A program made the position numbers and the translations under genes. From Vicingaceae bacterium (GTDB taxonomy: Bacteria; Bacteroidota; Bacteroidia; Flavobacteriales_E; Vicingaceae): a stretch of DNA of 64,000 bases. The notes beneath the pieces are model-generated. The model worked only from the letters and a program-made list of their open reading frames with translations. It did no database searches and was not told where the DNA came from. This document shows, in pieces, positions 40,902 to 49,557 of this stretch; the first letter of the stretch is position 1, and the number at the start of each line of letters is the position of its first letter. The stretch spans positions 1-64,000 of the forward strand of contig JAOKCF010000005.1 in the NCBI GenBank assembly GCA_028245195.1, given 5' to 3'.

Positions 40902-40931
40902 CAAAAATACTATTAAACTTAAGCTTGACAA
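40902..40931 (-). promoter_or_regulatory. Bacteroidota-type promoter of the bamD operon
   Basis: On the minus strand TTG (40929-40931) and TATTTTTG (40902-40909) are separated by exactly 19 bases, matching the published TTG-N19-TAnnTTTG promoter of Bacteroidota. The -7 box ends only five bases before the bamD ATG at 40897, so transcription should start at or very near the start codon. Confidence 0.72.
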
Positions 40932-41043
40932 TACAAGTTGGTTGCAAAATATGTTAAGAATGCTATTAATAACGGACTGTTGAAAAGAGTATTGATCCCA
41001 CCGCTGTGAATTGACTAAATGGCTATAAATTTGAAAAAAAAAG

Positions 41044-41568
41044 ATGAAAATTTCACTCACGCTATTTTTAATCACTTTATTCTTTTCTATTAAAGCACAA
41101 CATTCAATCGTATTAAAGTCGGGTGATAAGATTGATTGCGTGGTACTTTCGCTAAACAATGATATGTGGAAAGTGTATGAAGATGGAAAAGAACGAATGA
41201 TTTCGATGAAAGAAGTCACCAGTGTTTTCTTTAACGAATACGTGCCATACGACGGAGTTTTTATCCCAACAGGCAATGAAACAACGTTAAAAATTGGAGA
41301 TTTTACTGTGAAATACTTAATGAAAGACCGTAAAATGATTCGTGAACCAAAAGTTTCTATTGGTACACAGGACAAAGGAACGGTTGTTGTAAAAGTTGTT
41401 GTAGACCGTTACGGAAATGTGCTTTCTGCAGAGCCGGGCCAATCAGGAAGTACTACATCTAACAATTATTTATACATTAAGGCAGAAACCGCTGCAAAAA
41501 CTGCTAAGTTTGATGAAAATTTAAAAGGACCTCTTAAAACAGAAGGAACCATTACTATTGTATATTAA
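41044..41568 (+). CDS. Exported protein with TonB-like C-terminal domain
   Basis: This 174-residue protein has a signal peptide (KISLTLFLITLFFSIKAQ). The middle part (SIVLKSGDKIDCVVLSLNND) suggests a short beta domain. The C-terminal 65 residues (KGTVVVKVVVDRYGNVLSAE, PGQSGSTTSNNYLY and AETAAKTAKFDENL) match the TonB C-terminal domain: GxV, a DxxGxV turn, then a helix and the ITIVY end. It has no transmembrane anchor as TonB proper has, so it is probably a periplasmic or outer-membrane protein using this domain differently. It lies seven bases before the outer-membrane barrel gene. Confidence 0.78.
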   Translation: MKISLTLFLITLFFSIKAQHSIVLKSGDKIDCVVLSLNNDMWKVYEDGKERMISMKEVTSVFFNEYVPYDGVFIPTGNETTLKIGDFTVKYLMKDRKMIREPKVSIGTQDKGTVVVKVVVDRYGNVLSAEPGQSGSTTSNNYLYIKAETAAKTAKFDENLKGPLKTEGTITIVY

Positions 41569-41574
41569 GCAATT

Positions 41575-42288
41575 ATGAAATCAATCAAAGTATTACTCGC
41601 AGCTATCTCTTTTTTCTCAACTAGTGTGCTCTTTGCTCAGTTAGCTCACCCCCACTTTATTTCCTTGAATGCCGGATCAAACATACCGTTTTCGGAATAT
41701 GGGGAGATTGATAGTCTAAGCAATGCAGGTGCAAACCCAGGGATATATTATAGTTTTGAAGCTGGCGCCTATTTTTCTAAACTGTTGGGCATAGGCTTAA
41801 ACATTGGGGCTTTCAATAACTCCATTGACGACCAAGGTATTATCGACCAACTGAAAAGTGACTTTCGTTTTCGGAATTCAACCTTTGATGTCACGTCAAA
41901 AAGTTGGACAAATGGTTACATTATGGTTGGACCCTATTTCTCTTTTGGTTCGCAAAGGTTTATTGTAGATTTAAAAGTGTTGGGTGGAATAATTAATTCT
42001 GAAAGACCATTCATTAACATACAGTCTAATGACGACCAATATGAATTTAATTCAGCTGCGGTTAATGGAACTTCTTTCGGAGTTAATTACGGGATGCATT
42101 TTAGAATCCAATTAAAAGGGAAATTTGCGCTTAGAATAAATGGCGAAGGAATGCTAACGAAACAAGAATTTGAAGAAAAAATTACCGAAACACTTGCATC
42201 AGGAACTCTTCAAGCAGAAAAAAGGCAAACTGTAACGAGAGAAATATCTGTACTTAACTTGGGTGTTGGGCTAATTATTAATTTGTAA
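41575..42288 (+). CDS. Outer-membrane beta-barrel protein
   Basis: The 237-residue protein has a signal peptide (SIKVLLAAISFFSTSVLFAQ). Alternating hydrophobic/aromatic strands follow, for example YIMVGPYFSFGSQRFIVDLK and FGVNYGMHFRIQLKGKFALR. The closing strand LNLGVGLIINL is typical of small outer-membrane barrels. It is next to the TonB-like domain protein and shares its direction; both may be expressed together. Ligand or function not recognisable. Confidence 0.75.
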   Translation: MKSIKVLLAAISFFSTSVLFAQLAHPHFISLNAGSNIPFSEYGEIDSLSNAGANPGIYYSFEAGAYFSKLLGIGLNIGAFNNSIDDQGIIDQLKSDFRFRNSTFDVTSKSWTNGYIMVGPYFSFGSQRFIVDLKVLGGIINSERPFINIQSNDDQYEFNSAAVNGTSFGVNYGMHFRIQLKGKFALRINGEGMLTKQEFEEKITETLASGTLQAEKRQTVTREISVLNLGVGLIINL

Positions 42289-42430
42289 TGAAAAAGTTGT
42301 TTCAGTTTCTTTTCAGCATTATAAATAGATTGTTCCCAAGAATTCACCAAAAAGATTTGAACCGGTTATCTTCAATTCAAAAAACGGTGGTCGGCATAAA
42401 GTATTGGCTCACATTAAAATTGATAGACTA
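42287..42430 (+). CDS. Small 47-codon ORF overlapping the barrel gene's stop
   Basis: The ATG overlaps the preceding stop (TAATGA arrangement), and the 47-residue product begins MKKLFQFLFSIINRLFPRIH and ends in GIKYWLTLKLID. It has one amphipathic or hydrophobic N-terminal helix and basic residues. The tight coupling favours translation. Its end runs into the 3' end of the convergent DCC gene. It could also be the remnant of a longer protein. No family is recognised, so confidence is low. Confidence 0.4.
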
Positions 42431-42891
42431 ACTATAAGTACTATTAAACCAAGTAAGTAATATTTCCAATAAGGTTTGGGGTTTGCAGGGTTTTTTCCAA
42501 AGAGTCGTATGGTTATTTTAGACATAGTATCTCTATGATCCGCTATAAACTGATAAGCGAAATCACTTAAGTTTCTAAACCAAGTCTTTTCTATATACCA
42601 AAGGTGTAAAAATTTTACTTTGTTTTTATTGAAGTAAGTAATATAGGCGGCATCAGGACCAGTAAAAACATTCCCTTCTAAATCAATGTAGCGCACAGCC
42701 TCTTTAAAATGTTGTTCTGAAATATCTTTAAAATTTTTAGCAACCTTTTGGTAAGGCTTGTAGTCCACCTCTAGGCCACTTATTTTTTTCCAACGAATTA
42801 CCCAATATTTACAAAAACCGCAGTTTCCATCGAAAACCATTAAAGGTCTTTCACCAGGAAGGTATGTAGTTCGCTCAATCTTACTAAACAT
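42409..42891 (-). CDS. DCC-family (DUF393) thiol-disulfide oxidoreductase-like protein
   Basis: The 160-residue protein starts with the DUF393 signature VFDGNCGFCKYWV, with cysteines at residues 24 and 27 in the CxxC arrangement of a thioredoxin-like redox site. It ends in a transmembrane helix (YYLLGLIVLIVSLSILM). Likely a membrane-anchored thiol-disulfide exchange protein, with substrate unknown. It is ten bases downstream of a small membrane-protein gene on the same strand. Confidence 0.88.
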   Translation of the reverse strand: MFSKIERTTYLPGERPLMVFDGNCGFCKYWVIRWKKISGLEVDYKPYQKVAKNFKDISEQHFKEAVRYIDLEGNVFTGPDAAYITYFNKNKVKFLHLWYIEKTWFRNLSDFAYQFIADHRDTMSKITIRLFGKNPANPKPYWKYYLLGLIVLIVSLSILM

Positions 42892-42900
42892 TGTACAAAA

Positions 42901-43338
42901 TTAAGACCTAGTAACAGATCTAACTATCATTACGGAATAAAAAGACACAGCTATGATGTGCATAGGAATGGAGAGCCCTGAAAATTCATCCGGAGTAATT
43001 ATTCCATCGGGTAATCCATTTGACAGCGGACCCAATAAACTAACCAACGTAATAAATGCCAATGTCCCTAAAAATGTTACCAAAGCATTTTTATCTGTCA
43101 TTATTCTTCTAAGTATGAAATAATAAATACCAGAAATAATACCAGGTATTAAAGAAGCTAAGGCAACAGACCCTATATTTATCACCTCAGGAATCGAAAA
43201 TGAGGTTATAGATTTATGCAGGTACATGTAAATTAAATTTAGAAACGCAGCTGCAACGCCGGATATAAGTCCGGTTGTTAGAAATGTAGTCAATCTATTA
43301 TTGTGCTGTGGGAGAATAATGGATTCGGTAGATGTCAT
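42901..43338 (-). CDS. Small four-helix membrane protein
   Basis: This 145-residue protein has about four transmembrane segments (FLTTGLISGVAAAFLNLIYMY, INIGSVALASLIPGIISGIYY, LVTFLGTLAFITLVSLLGPL, SIPMHIIAVSFYSVMIV). It resembles DUF6069-like membrane proteins without a known role. It lies 45 bases downstream of the lipoprotein gene on the same strand and ten bases before the DCC gene, so the four genes 45397-42409 may share a transcript. Confidence 0.7.
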   Translation of the reverse strand: MTSTESIILPQHNNRLTTFLTTGLISGVAAAFLNLIYMYLHKSITSFSIPEVINIGSVALASLIPGIISGIYYFILRRIMTDKNALVTFLGTLAFITLVSLLGPLSNGLPDGIITPDEFSGLSIPMHIIAVSFYSVMIVRSVTRS

Positions 43339-43383
43339 ATAATCTATCTATTTTTTTAACTACATAACATCAACAATTAATTA

Positions 43384-44793
43384 TTACTCCAGTGGCGGCG
43401 TGCTTTCTAGCGAGTGAAATGTTCTGAAAACCGTTTCACTTCTATTTATTCCGATTTGAAAATCAATTGTTTGTTTATTTATTCCGTTGCCATTTGTCAC
43501 CAAATTAACATCATGATTTCCAGTTGCTAAAGAAACCCTTTGGTAGTAGATAGAGTGAGGTAGACTTTGCCAATTTCTTGTGTCAGCCTTTTCGGTAATT
43601 GAGTTTAATGCAGAAAGCACAAACCCTGCGTCTTTATTTTGATTTGAAGCCACAATTTCTGCAGCTTGTTTTAAAACTAATCGTGTAATTGATTTACCTA
43701 TTTCACGAAGCATTCGATCTTCCAAACCTGCAAAAGCAATTTGTTCAACATCTTCGGCTAACTCCATGTTTATTTTTTTACCATCAACCACTAAGTAAGC
43801 TTCCGAAATCAAAGGTTTTCGAGCCTTATATTTGGGTACAGCCATTCTCACAAAGCGAACGTCTGCTAATCCTTCTTGTTTTGAGTTATTTACTTGATTG
43901 GTAATATTTATTGGAAAGTTGTAAGGCCCGCTTTCATTGGCAAATACCAAATTATCGCCAGTCCCTTCACTTCTAACCAAATTCATACTAAACTCTCCTT
44001 TTACTGGACTAAGGCCGTTCAACCAGAAAAAAACCAGCTCACCATCGGTTGAATTTTCTTTCTCGTACTTTATACCAAACTCCAACTCGTATTGTTGTAA
44101 CTCCTTTCTAAATCCATTTAAGGCAGCAGTGCGCAATAAGTCTTTTTTAAGTTGCTCAGGTACTGTTACGTGAAATACTTCGCTGTATAATCTTTGATAT
44201 ACGTTGAGGGAATTTCTATAAGCGATGAAAGCGTTATTAAAATCGTTCTTTGCTTCGTATATAATTCCCATTAACAAATGAGCAAAAGCATCTTCCTTAT
44301 ACCTGTTCTTTTTATCTTCGTATTTATCATTTAGTTCATTAAGAGAAATATTCACCCGCCTTACTTCCACTAATGCTGCATCAAAGTCTTTTAACTGAAT
44401 ATAGTTAATTACTTTATAGAAATGAATTAAAACTACTTCATGGTCCTCGGCCTTGTATGGTTTCAACATAGGGTTGGCTAATGAGCCAATAATGTCGTAC
44501 TTAAAATTTTTGCGAAAATCTTGATTATACAGGTAGGCCTTTTCAAAATAAACATTACTAGCCTCATAGTTACCGAGCATTTGCTCTACAACTCCACGGT
44601 CTAAAAAAAAAAGTAAACGATCTTTCTTCTCTGCGGCTTTCTTCTGACTAATAAGAAATGCTTGAGCCTCTTTAATGTTCCCGCTTGAAAATTGCTGCTG
44701 AAACTGATAACTCTTATGGTAATAAGAAGCACAGGATGAGAAAAGAAATATCGTCAACACTATACTGATGACGATATTTTTTGTGGCTATCAT
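43384..44793 (-). CDS. COG3014-like lipoprotein
   Basis: The 469-residue protein has a lipoprotein signal (VLTIFLFSSCAS, lipid cysteine near residue 21). Helical repeats resembling tetratricopeptides follow (ASNVYFEKAYLYNQDF, AFAHLLMGIIYEAKNDFNNA). The C-terminal half is beta-rich (LVFFWLNGLSPVKGEFSMNL, VRFVRMAVPKYKARKPLI). The layout matches the COG3014 group of uncharacterised lipoproteins found next to LpoB-like lipoproteins. It is eleven bases after the LpoB-like gene on the same strand. A joint role in cell-envelope synthesis is plausible but unproven here. Confidence 0.75.
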   Translation of the reverse strand: MIATKNIVISIVLTIFLFSSCASYYHKSYQFQQQFSSGNIKEAQAFLISQKKAAEKKDRLLFFLDRGVVEQMLGNYEASNVYFEKAYLYNQDFRKNFKYDIIGSLANPMLKPYKAEDHEVVLIHFYKVINYIQLKDFDAALVEVRRVNISLNELNDKYEDKKNRYKEDAFAHLLMGIIYEAKNDFNNAFIAYRNSLNVYQRLYSEVFHVTVPEQLKKDLLRTAALNGFRKELQQYELEFGIKYEKENSTDGELVFFWLNGLSPVKGEFSMNLVRSEGTGDNLVFANESGPYNFPINITNQVNNSKQEGLADVRFVRMAVPKYKARKPLISEAYLVVDGKKINMELAEDVEQIAFAGLEDRMLREIGKSITRLVLKQAAEIVASNQNKDAGFVLSALNSITEKADTRNWQSLPHSIYYQRVSLATGNHDVNLVTNGNGINKQTIDFQIGINRSETVFRTFHSLESTPPLE

Positions 44794-44803
44794 TTTGGAC
44801 GCT

Positions 44804-45397
44804 TTATTCTATGACCTTTTTAATTTTTTTGTCACCAATCCAAACTTTCTCGTTTGTTTCCATATTCGTTAATTCTAGGTCAGTTTGATAAAATACTATT
44901 TTTTGCTTTCCGTTAGAATCTACTATTGAGTTCAAAACTCCTTGTAAAATAAAGTCAGCTCCTAATTCTCTACCCCACTTTGCTGTTGATGCAGGTGTAG
45001 CAAACTCATTTTGGTCTGCTCTTTCTTTTCTCAGCTCTTCTCGAGCGTCACCGGCAGTCACCAAACGAACTTTTCCAATATTTAATACCGACTTTTCTAT
45101 GTTTTTAATAAACGTCTCTAATGCAATGTGCTCATGACTTTTGTTTTTTACGATTCCTACTACTAAAACTGGTCTTCTTCCTTTAGCATTTTCAAATTCT
45201 GCCAACCAAGGACGTAACATCATATCACTTACCATTTCCTCTGCTACTAATCTGGAATCTGTTTCATTCCATCGACCGCTTAAATCAATCACGGCATTCT
45301 CATCTACTCTTGTTACTTGTGTAGTTCCTTTACAAGCGTCGAAAAGTGTTGATATACTTACTAATGCAGTCGCTAATAATATTGTTTTAAATTTCAT
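44804..45397 (-). CDS. LpoB-like lipoprotein (penicillin-binding-protein activator family)
   Basis: The 197-residue lipoprotein has a signal with lipobox STLFDAC. It then has the LpoB-like core: LSGRWNETDSRLVAEEMVSD, RPVLVVGIVKNKSHEHIALE, ARELGADFILQGVLNSIVDS-like (GRELGADFILQGVLNSIVDS) and KVWIGDKKIKK. In enterobacteria LpoB activates a bifunctional penicillin-binding protein. The Bacteroidota copies are named from similarity only. It heads a minus-strand unit with the COG3014-like lipoprotein, an arrangement seen in other genomes. Confidence 0.8.
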   Translation of the reverse strand: MKFKTILLATALVSISTLFDACKGTTQVTRVDENAVIDLSGRWNETDSRLVAEEMVSDMMLRPWLAEFENAKGRRPVLVVGIVKNKSHEHIALETFIKNIEKSVLNIGKVRLVTAGDAREELRKERADQNEFATPASTAKWGRELGADFILQGVLNSIVDSNGKQKIVFYQTDLELTNMETNEKVWIGDKKIKKVIE

Positions 45398-45505
45398 CTT
45401 GTTGATTTTTTAGGTTTAAAAAGTATTAGTCAATAGTTGTGCCAAAGGAACAAAAACAAAGCCAGCCTAAAAATTCGGACCGGATTTGTTTCTTTGATTT
45501 ATTTT

Positions 45506-46116
45506 TTAGTTAATCAAAAGTACTTCAGAGTTTGATAAGTTACTTTTTTCTGACGCAATACATTTAACAGCTTCAGCATCTATTGAAGTAATACCATTTT
45601 CAGTATAATAATTCAATTTATTACTAGCAACATCAAAAGATACTAACTTGTTTGTTTCTCCATTCTTTTCAAAACTCCAAGCATAATCTTTGGTATCAAA
45701 AGCCATTGAGCCCAAATCAATCGTATTTACTCCTTCAAATTTAACGAAGGCCATTTTGTTTTGAGTTGCTGTTACTTTATACGTTACTCCATTAAATTTT
45801 TTTAATTTTTCCTCTATCTGTCCTGGTTTCATAGAAATCGGATTTCAATCTATCCAAAATTCCAGTAGGTTGAAGATTATTATATTTATAAATATGTGAC
45901 ACTATATACAGGAACAATGTTCAACCCATAAAACAACAATATTTTTAGTATATTGTTATCTACTCCACTCGGGTTAAATTCGTTAACCTTTTTAATCAGC
46001 GAAAAAGAACCAAAACAAGCAGTCTGGGTAATCAATAGCGATAAGGCAGATGCCAAAAAAAATACTTTTTTTATAAGTTTAATGATTAAAATGAAATATA
46101 AATCCAGCATAAACAT
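45506..46116 (-). pseudogene. Broken DUF3332 gene
   Basis: Three pieces in two frames together cover a DUF3332 protein. The N-terminal part (46116 downward) reads TACFGSFSLIKKVNEFNPSG and LFYGLNIVPVYSVTYL and then meets a stop. After a frameshift the frame continues as IIIFNLLEFWID, where the family has the IEFW segment. It then hits TGA at 45845-45847 and continues NPISMKPGQIEEKLKKFNGV with TYKVTATQNK to 45506. The order agrees with intact DUF3332 proteins (lipoprotein start SCFGSF..., then NP..MK.G). A plus-strand ORF on top (45953-46162) is a shadow. The function of DUF3332 is unknown. Confidence 0.82.
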
Positions 46117-46207
46117 TCCATATTTTAGAATTATTATTTGTAATAATCAACTTAATCAATAAGCCTCCGTTGAACTTAATGGACAACTTTCGTAATATTG
46201 TGCTTTA

Positions 46208-48223
46208 ATGAATTTTATTGCACCAGAGTTTCTTTATGCACTTGGCTTCCTAGCAATTCCTATTCTTATCCACCTTTTCAATTTCAGAAGGTATAAAACA
46301 GTTCAATTCTCTCAAGTTCGCTTTCTTAAGAGTATTAAAAAACAAACTCAGTCCACTTCTAGATTAAAAAACCTGATTGTTTTAGCTTGCAGATGCCTCG
46401 CGCTAGCTGCTCTCGTTTTTGCATTTGCACAACCCTACCTCATCGACAATAAATCGGTTGAAGTTTCTGGAAAAAAAGGTGTGGTTGTATACATAGACAA
46501 TTCCTTTTCTATGCAAGCTAGTGCAAAAGTTGGTAGTTTGTTAGATGATTCAAAAAACAAAGCAATTACCATTGCAAACGCATACAAAGAGTCAGATAAA
46601 TTTCAATTACACACCAACCAATTCAATGCAAATGAGCAACGTTGGCTAAATAGAGAAGCATTTATTGATCAATTACAAAAGGTTGATTTTAGTGCCAACT
46701 TTAGAACAATAGATGCTATAACCAATAGACTTAACTCAGCTGAAAATGACAATGATTTAAGTTTAGATTATTATCTAATTGGGGATTTGCAAAAATCAAG
46801 TTACCAACCAAATAACATACAAGATAGTGCGAACTTCTATGTTGTACCTGTTCAATCTCAAGAACAGCAAAACAGCTATATAAAAGCGTTTACAAGTTTT
46901 CAACCTTTTCACTTGCCTTCAATGAACGAGAGCTTCAACTTAAGAGTTCAACAAAATGAAGATGGGGAAAGAAATCAGATAAATGGAAAGTTATTTTTGA
47001 ATGATAAATTGAAAAATCCATTTATCATTGAGATGGAAAGAGATTCTGCAGAAAAGGAAATCAACTTTATCAACCCTGAAACAAATCAAGTATTAGGTAA
47101 AGTAGCCATAAAAGATTATCCTGTTATTTTCGATGATACATTTTACTTCTCCTACCCTGCGGACAGGGCTATCGAAGTTTATCATTTATTTGAAGACATC
47201 GATAACAAAAGCATGAGTAGCTTATTTTCGGAGGATAGTTTAATTGATTTTAAAAGTACAACAGTTAAAAACATAAACTATTCAAAATTAAAAACGGCCA
47301 ACCTTGTGGTTCTTGAAAATTGTCGCAGCCTATCAACTGGGCTTATTTTTGAATTAACTTCCTTCATTAAAAATGGTGGGACTGTTTTATTTTTACCAGC
47401 TCTGAACATGGACGTTGTTGCTGTAAATTCATTATTCAACCAGTTTGGCATAGCAGGTTATGGAAAAGAAATTAAAGACACCATTTGGGTAAATCAACTC
47501 AATAGCAAAGCATCACTATTTGACAATGTGTTTGAAGAAAAACCAACTAATATAAATTATCCTGTAAGTTATAACTCATGGATCATACAGCAAAATCAAA
47601 ATAGTATATCTGAACAACTACTTGCTTTTTCAAACGGCACTTCTTTCTTGAAAAAATACGAAATTAACAGTGGTGCACTATATCTATGTGCAAGTAACTT
47701 AAGTACCAATGCGAGTAACTTTGGTAAGCATGCTTTATTTGTGCCCACCATCTACAACATGGCCCTTGAGTCAGCCAGAAGAATTCAGACCTCTTATCAA
47801 ATGAATGATTCTAAAATTGTATTGAATGCAATACAAGCATCCGAATCTCCAATTAAATTTAAAAAAGGAGATTATGAGTGGATTCCAAAGCAAAAATGGA
47901 AAGAAAATTCGGTTGATATTTTTCTTGGCAATAGCATCTCCGAACCAGGGTTTTACAGCGTGATACAAGACAACAAAGTAATTGAACAATTGGCTTTTAA
48001 TTATAATAGAGATGAGTCGGACTTAAAGAAGTTTAAAGTTGAAGAGTTCAAAGAACAAGCAGCACAAAAAGGATTGACAATAGAATTTCTAAATGGCGAT
48101 GCCGAAACACTTTCGGCAAGTATAAATGCCCTAGGAAAAGCTGCAGGCATTTGGAAGTATTTCATTATTTTGAGTTTAATTTTTATTGCGCTAGAAATTT
48201 TATTTCTTCGTATAATAAAGTAA
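46208..48223 (+). CDS. BatA-domain membrane protein
   Basis: The 671-residue protein begins with the BatA N-terminal segment: FLYALGFLAIPILIHLFNFR, a transmembrane helix, then the VQFSQVRFLKSI basic stretch and a second helix (LIVLACRCLALAALVFAFAQ). A von Willebrand-like domain follows (GVVVYIDNSFSM, residues about 90-210, with the DxSxS metal site as DNSFS). The rest is a long periplasmic part and a final transmembrane helix (YFIILSLIFIALEILFLRII). BatA-type proteins are linked with aerotolerance in Bacteroides; the role here is inferred. Its end is six bases from the next gene's start. Confidence 0.9.
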   Translation: MNFIAPEFLYALGFLAIPILIHLFNFRRYKTVQFSQVRFLKSIKKQTQSTSRLKNLIVLACRCLALAALVFAFAQPYLIDNKSVEVSGKKGVVVYIDNSFSMQASAKVGSLLDDSKNKAITIANAYKESDKFQLHTNQFNANEQRWLNREAFIDQLQKVDFSANFRTIDAITNRLNSAENDNDLSLDYYLIGDLQKSSYQPNNIQDSANFYVVPVQSQEQQNSYIKAFTSFQPFHLPSMNESFNLRVQQNEDGERNQINGKLFLNDKLKNPFIIEMERDSAEKEINFINPETNQVLGKVAIKDYPVIFDDTFYFSYPADRAIEVYHLFEDIDNKSMSSLFSEDSLIDFKSTTVKNINYSKLKTANLVVLENCRSLSTGLIFELTSFIKNGGTVLFLPALNMDVVAVNSLFNQFGIAGYGKEIKDTIWVNQLNSKASLFDNVFEEKPTNINYPVSYNSWIIQQNQNSISEQLLAFSNGTSFLKKYEINSGALYLCASNLSTNASNFGKHALFVPTIYNMALESARRIQTSYQMNDSKIVLNAIQASESPIKFKKGDYEWIPKQKWKENSVDIFLGNSISEPGFYSVIQDNKVIEQLAFNYNRDESDLKKFKVEEFKEQAAQKGLTIEFLNGDAETLSASINALGKAAGIWKYFIILSLIFIALEILFLRIIK

Positions 48224-48228
48224 AGAAG

Positions 48229-49491
48229 ATGGATGTATTAATCAAACAAGCAACAATAGTTTCTGAAGGTAGCCCTCACAATTTAAAAGTGAAGGACATT
48301 TTAATACAAAAAGGAAAAATTATAAAAATTGACAACTCTATTATCGCAAAAGGAATTAAGGAAATTACCGCAAAGGGACTGCATGTTTCTCTAGGCTGGA
48401 TTGACTTGCAAGCAAACATTCAAGATCCTGGATTTGAACACAAGGAAGATATCGCATCCGCTTCAAATGCCGCCGCTGCCGGAGGGTTTACAAAAATTAT
48501 CGTTTCACCACTAAGTGACCCTGTTAGAGATTCGAAATCACAACTAGAATACTTAAAAAAGAACGCTACAAAAGCTGTTGAAATTTTGACTCTTGGAGCA
48601 CTAAGTAAAGGTGCAAAAGGGAAAGAACTAGCAGAGCTGTATGATTTAAAAGAAGCAGGTGCAGTTGGATTCTCAGATGGAAAACACCCGATAAAAAATC
48701 CCAACGTTTTAAACCGCGCTCTGCTCTACACTCAAGCATTTGATGGAGTTGTATTTAATTATCCACATACAGACGAAGTAGCTTATCAGGGTGTAATGAA
48801 TGAAGGAGAAACGAGTACACACCTTGGACTAAAAGGCATTCCTGAATTAGCAGAATCTTTGATGGTGGCTAGAGACTTGAACATATTAGAATATACTGGC
48901 GGCAAACTTCACTTTAATTGCATCTCTACTTCAAAATCACTTGAATTAATTGCTAAGGCAAAAAAAGAGGGCATGCAGGTTACCTGTGATTTGGCTTCTT
49001 ACAGTCTATTTCTAGACGAAACTAAGCTTGCAGAATTTGATACCAGATTAAAAACCTTACCTCCTCTTCGATCTAAAAGTACCATTAAAAATCTAGTAAA
49101 AGGTATTAAGAATGGCACAATTGACGCAATTTGCTCAGACCACACACCCGAAGATGTAGAGGAAAAAATGAAAGAATTTGATCATGCAGCATTTGGCGTA
49201 ATTAACTTACAAACCTCTTTTTCAGCAGCTAATTCAGCATTAAAAAATGCACTCACGATATCGGAGGTTATTCCGCTTTTTACGAGTGGTCCGGCAAAAG
49301 TATTGGGGCTTGTTCTCGGTACAATTGAGGAAGGTGAAAAAGCTGAATTAACCCTTTTTCAGCCAGAAGAAGAATTCACTTTCACAAAAAAGATGGTGCT
49401 TTCAAAATCAAAAAACTCTCCGTTTTACAATCGGAAACTAAGTGGAAAGGTTATAGGTATTATAAATGATGGTAAAGTAGTGTTGAACTAA
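48229..49491 (+). CDS. Dihydroorotase-like protein lacking the HxH metal motif
   Basis: From ATG 48229 the protein has 420 residues of the dihydroorotase/amidohydrolase fold: a beta-sandwich start (MDVLIKQATIVSEGSPHNLK), then the barrel. At the position where PyrC has DxHxHxR..G the sequence reads GWIDLQANIQDPGFEHKEDI, so both HxH histidines are gone. A late DAICSDHTPED keeps the SDH motif. It resembles the flavobacterial 'second dihydroorotase' that lacks these ligands and may be a non-catalytic subunit or partner of another enzyme. It is translated six bases after the BatA gene. An upstream start at 48151 inside that gene is unlikely. Confidence 0.85.
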   Translation: MDVLIKQATIVSEGSPHNLKVKDILIQKGKIIKIDNSIIAKGIKEITAKGLHVSLGWIDLQANIQDPGFEHKEDIASASNAAAAGGFTKIIVSPLSDPVRDSKSQLEYLKKNATKAVEILTLGALSKGAKGKELAELYDLKEAGAVGFSDGKHPIKNPNVLNRALLYTQAFDGVVFNYPHTDEVAYQGVMNEGETSTHLGLKGIPELAESLMVARDLNILEYTGGKLHFNCISTSKSLELIAKAKKEGMQVTCDLASYSLFLDETKLAEFDTRLKTLPPLRSKSTIKNLVKGIKNGTIDAICSDHTPEDVEEKMKEFDHAAFGVINLQTSFSAANSALKNALTISEVIPLFTSGPAKVLGLVLGTIEEGEKAELTLFQPEEEFTFTKKMVLSKSKNSPFYNRKLSGKVIGIINDGKVVLN

Positions 49492-49557
49492 TACAGAAGA
49501 TAAAAAAATTAGTGTTATGCCTGTTTTTCTGCCTTCATTCTTCCATTCTAATGAGAA

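Noticed and set aside
45953-46162. Plus-strand 69-codon ORF over the DUF3332 remnant
   Set aside because: It overlaps the better-supported minus-strand DUF3332 segment, with no ribosome site or similarity seen, so it is a shadow.
48151-48228. Upstream start for the dihydroorotase-like gene
   Set aside because: The 26 extra residues lie inside the BatA gene in another frame and do not belong to the fold, so the ATG at 48229 is used.
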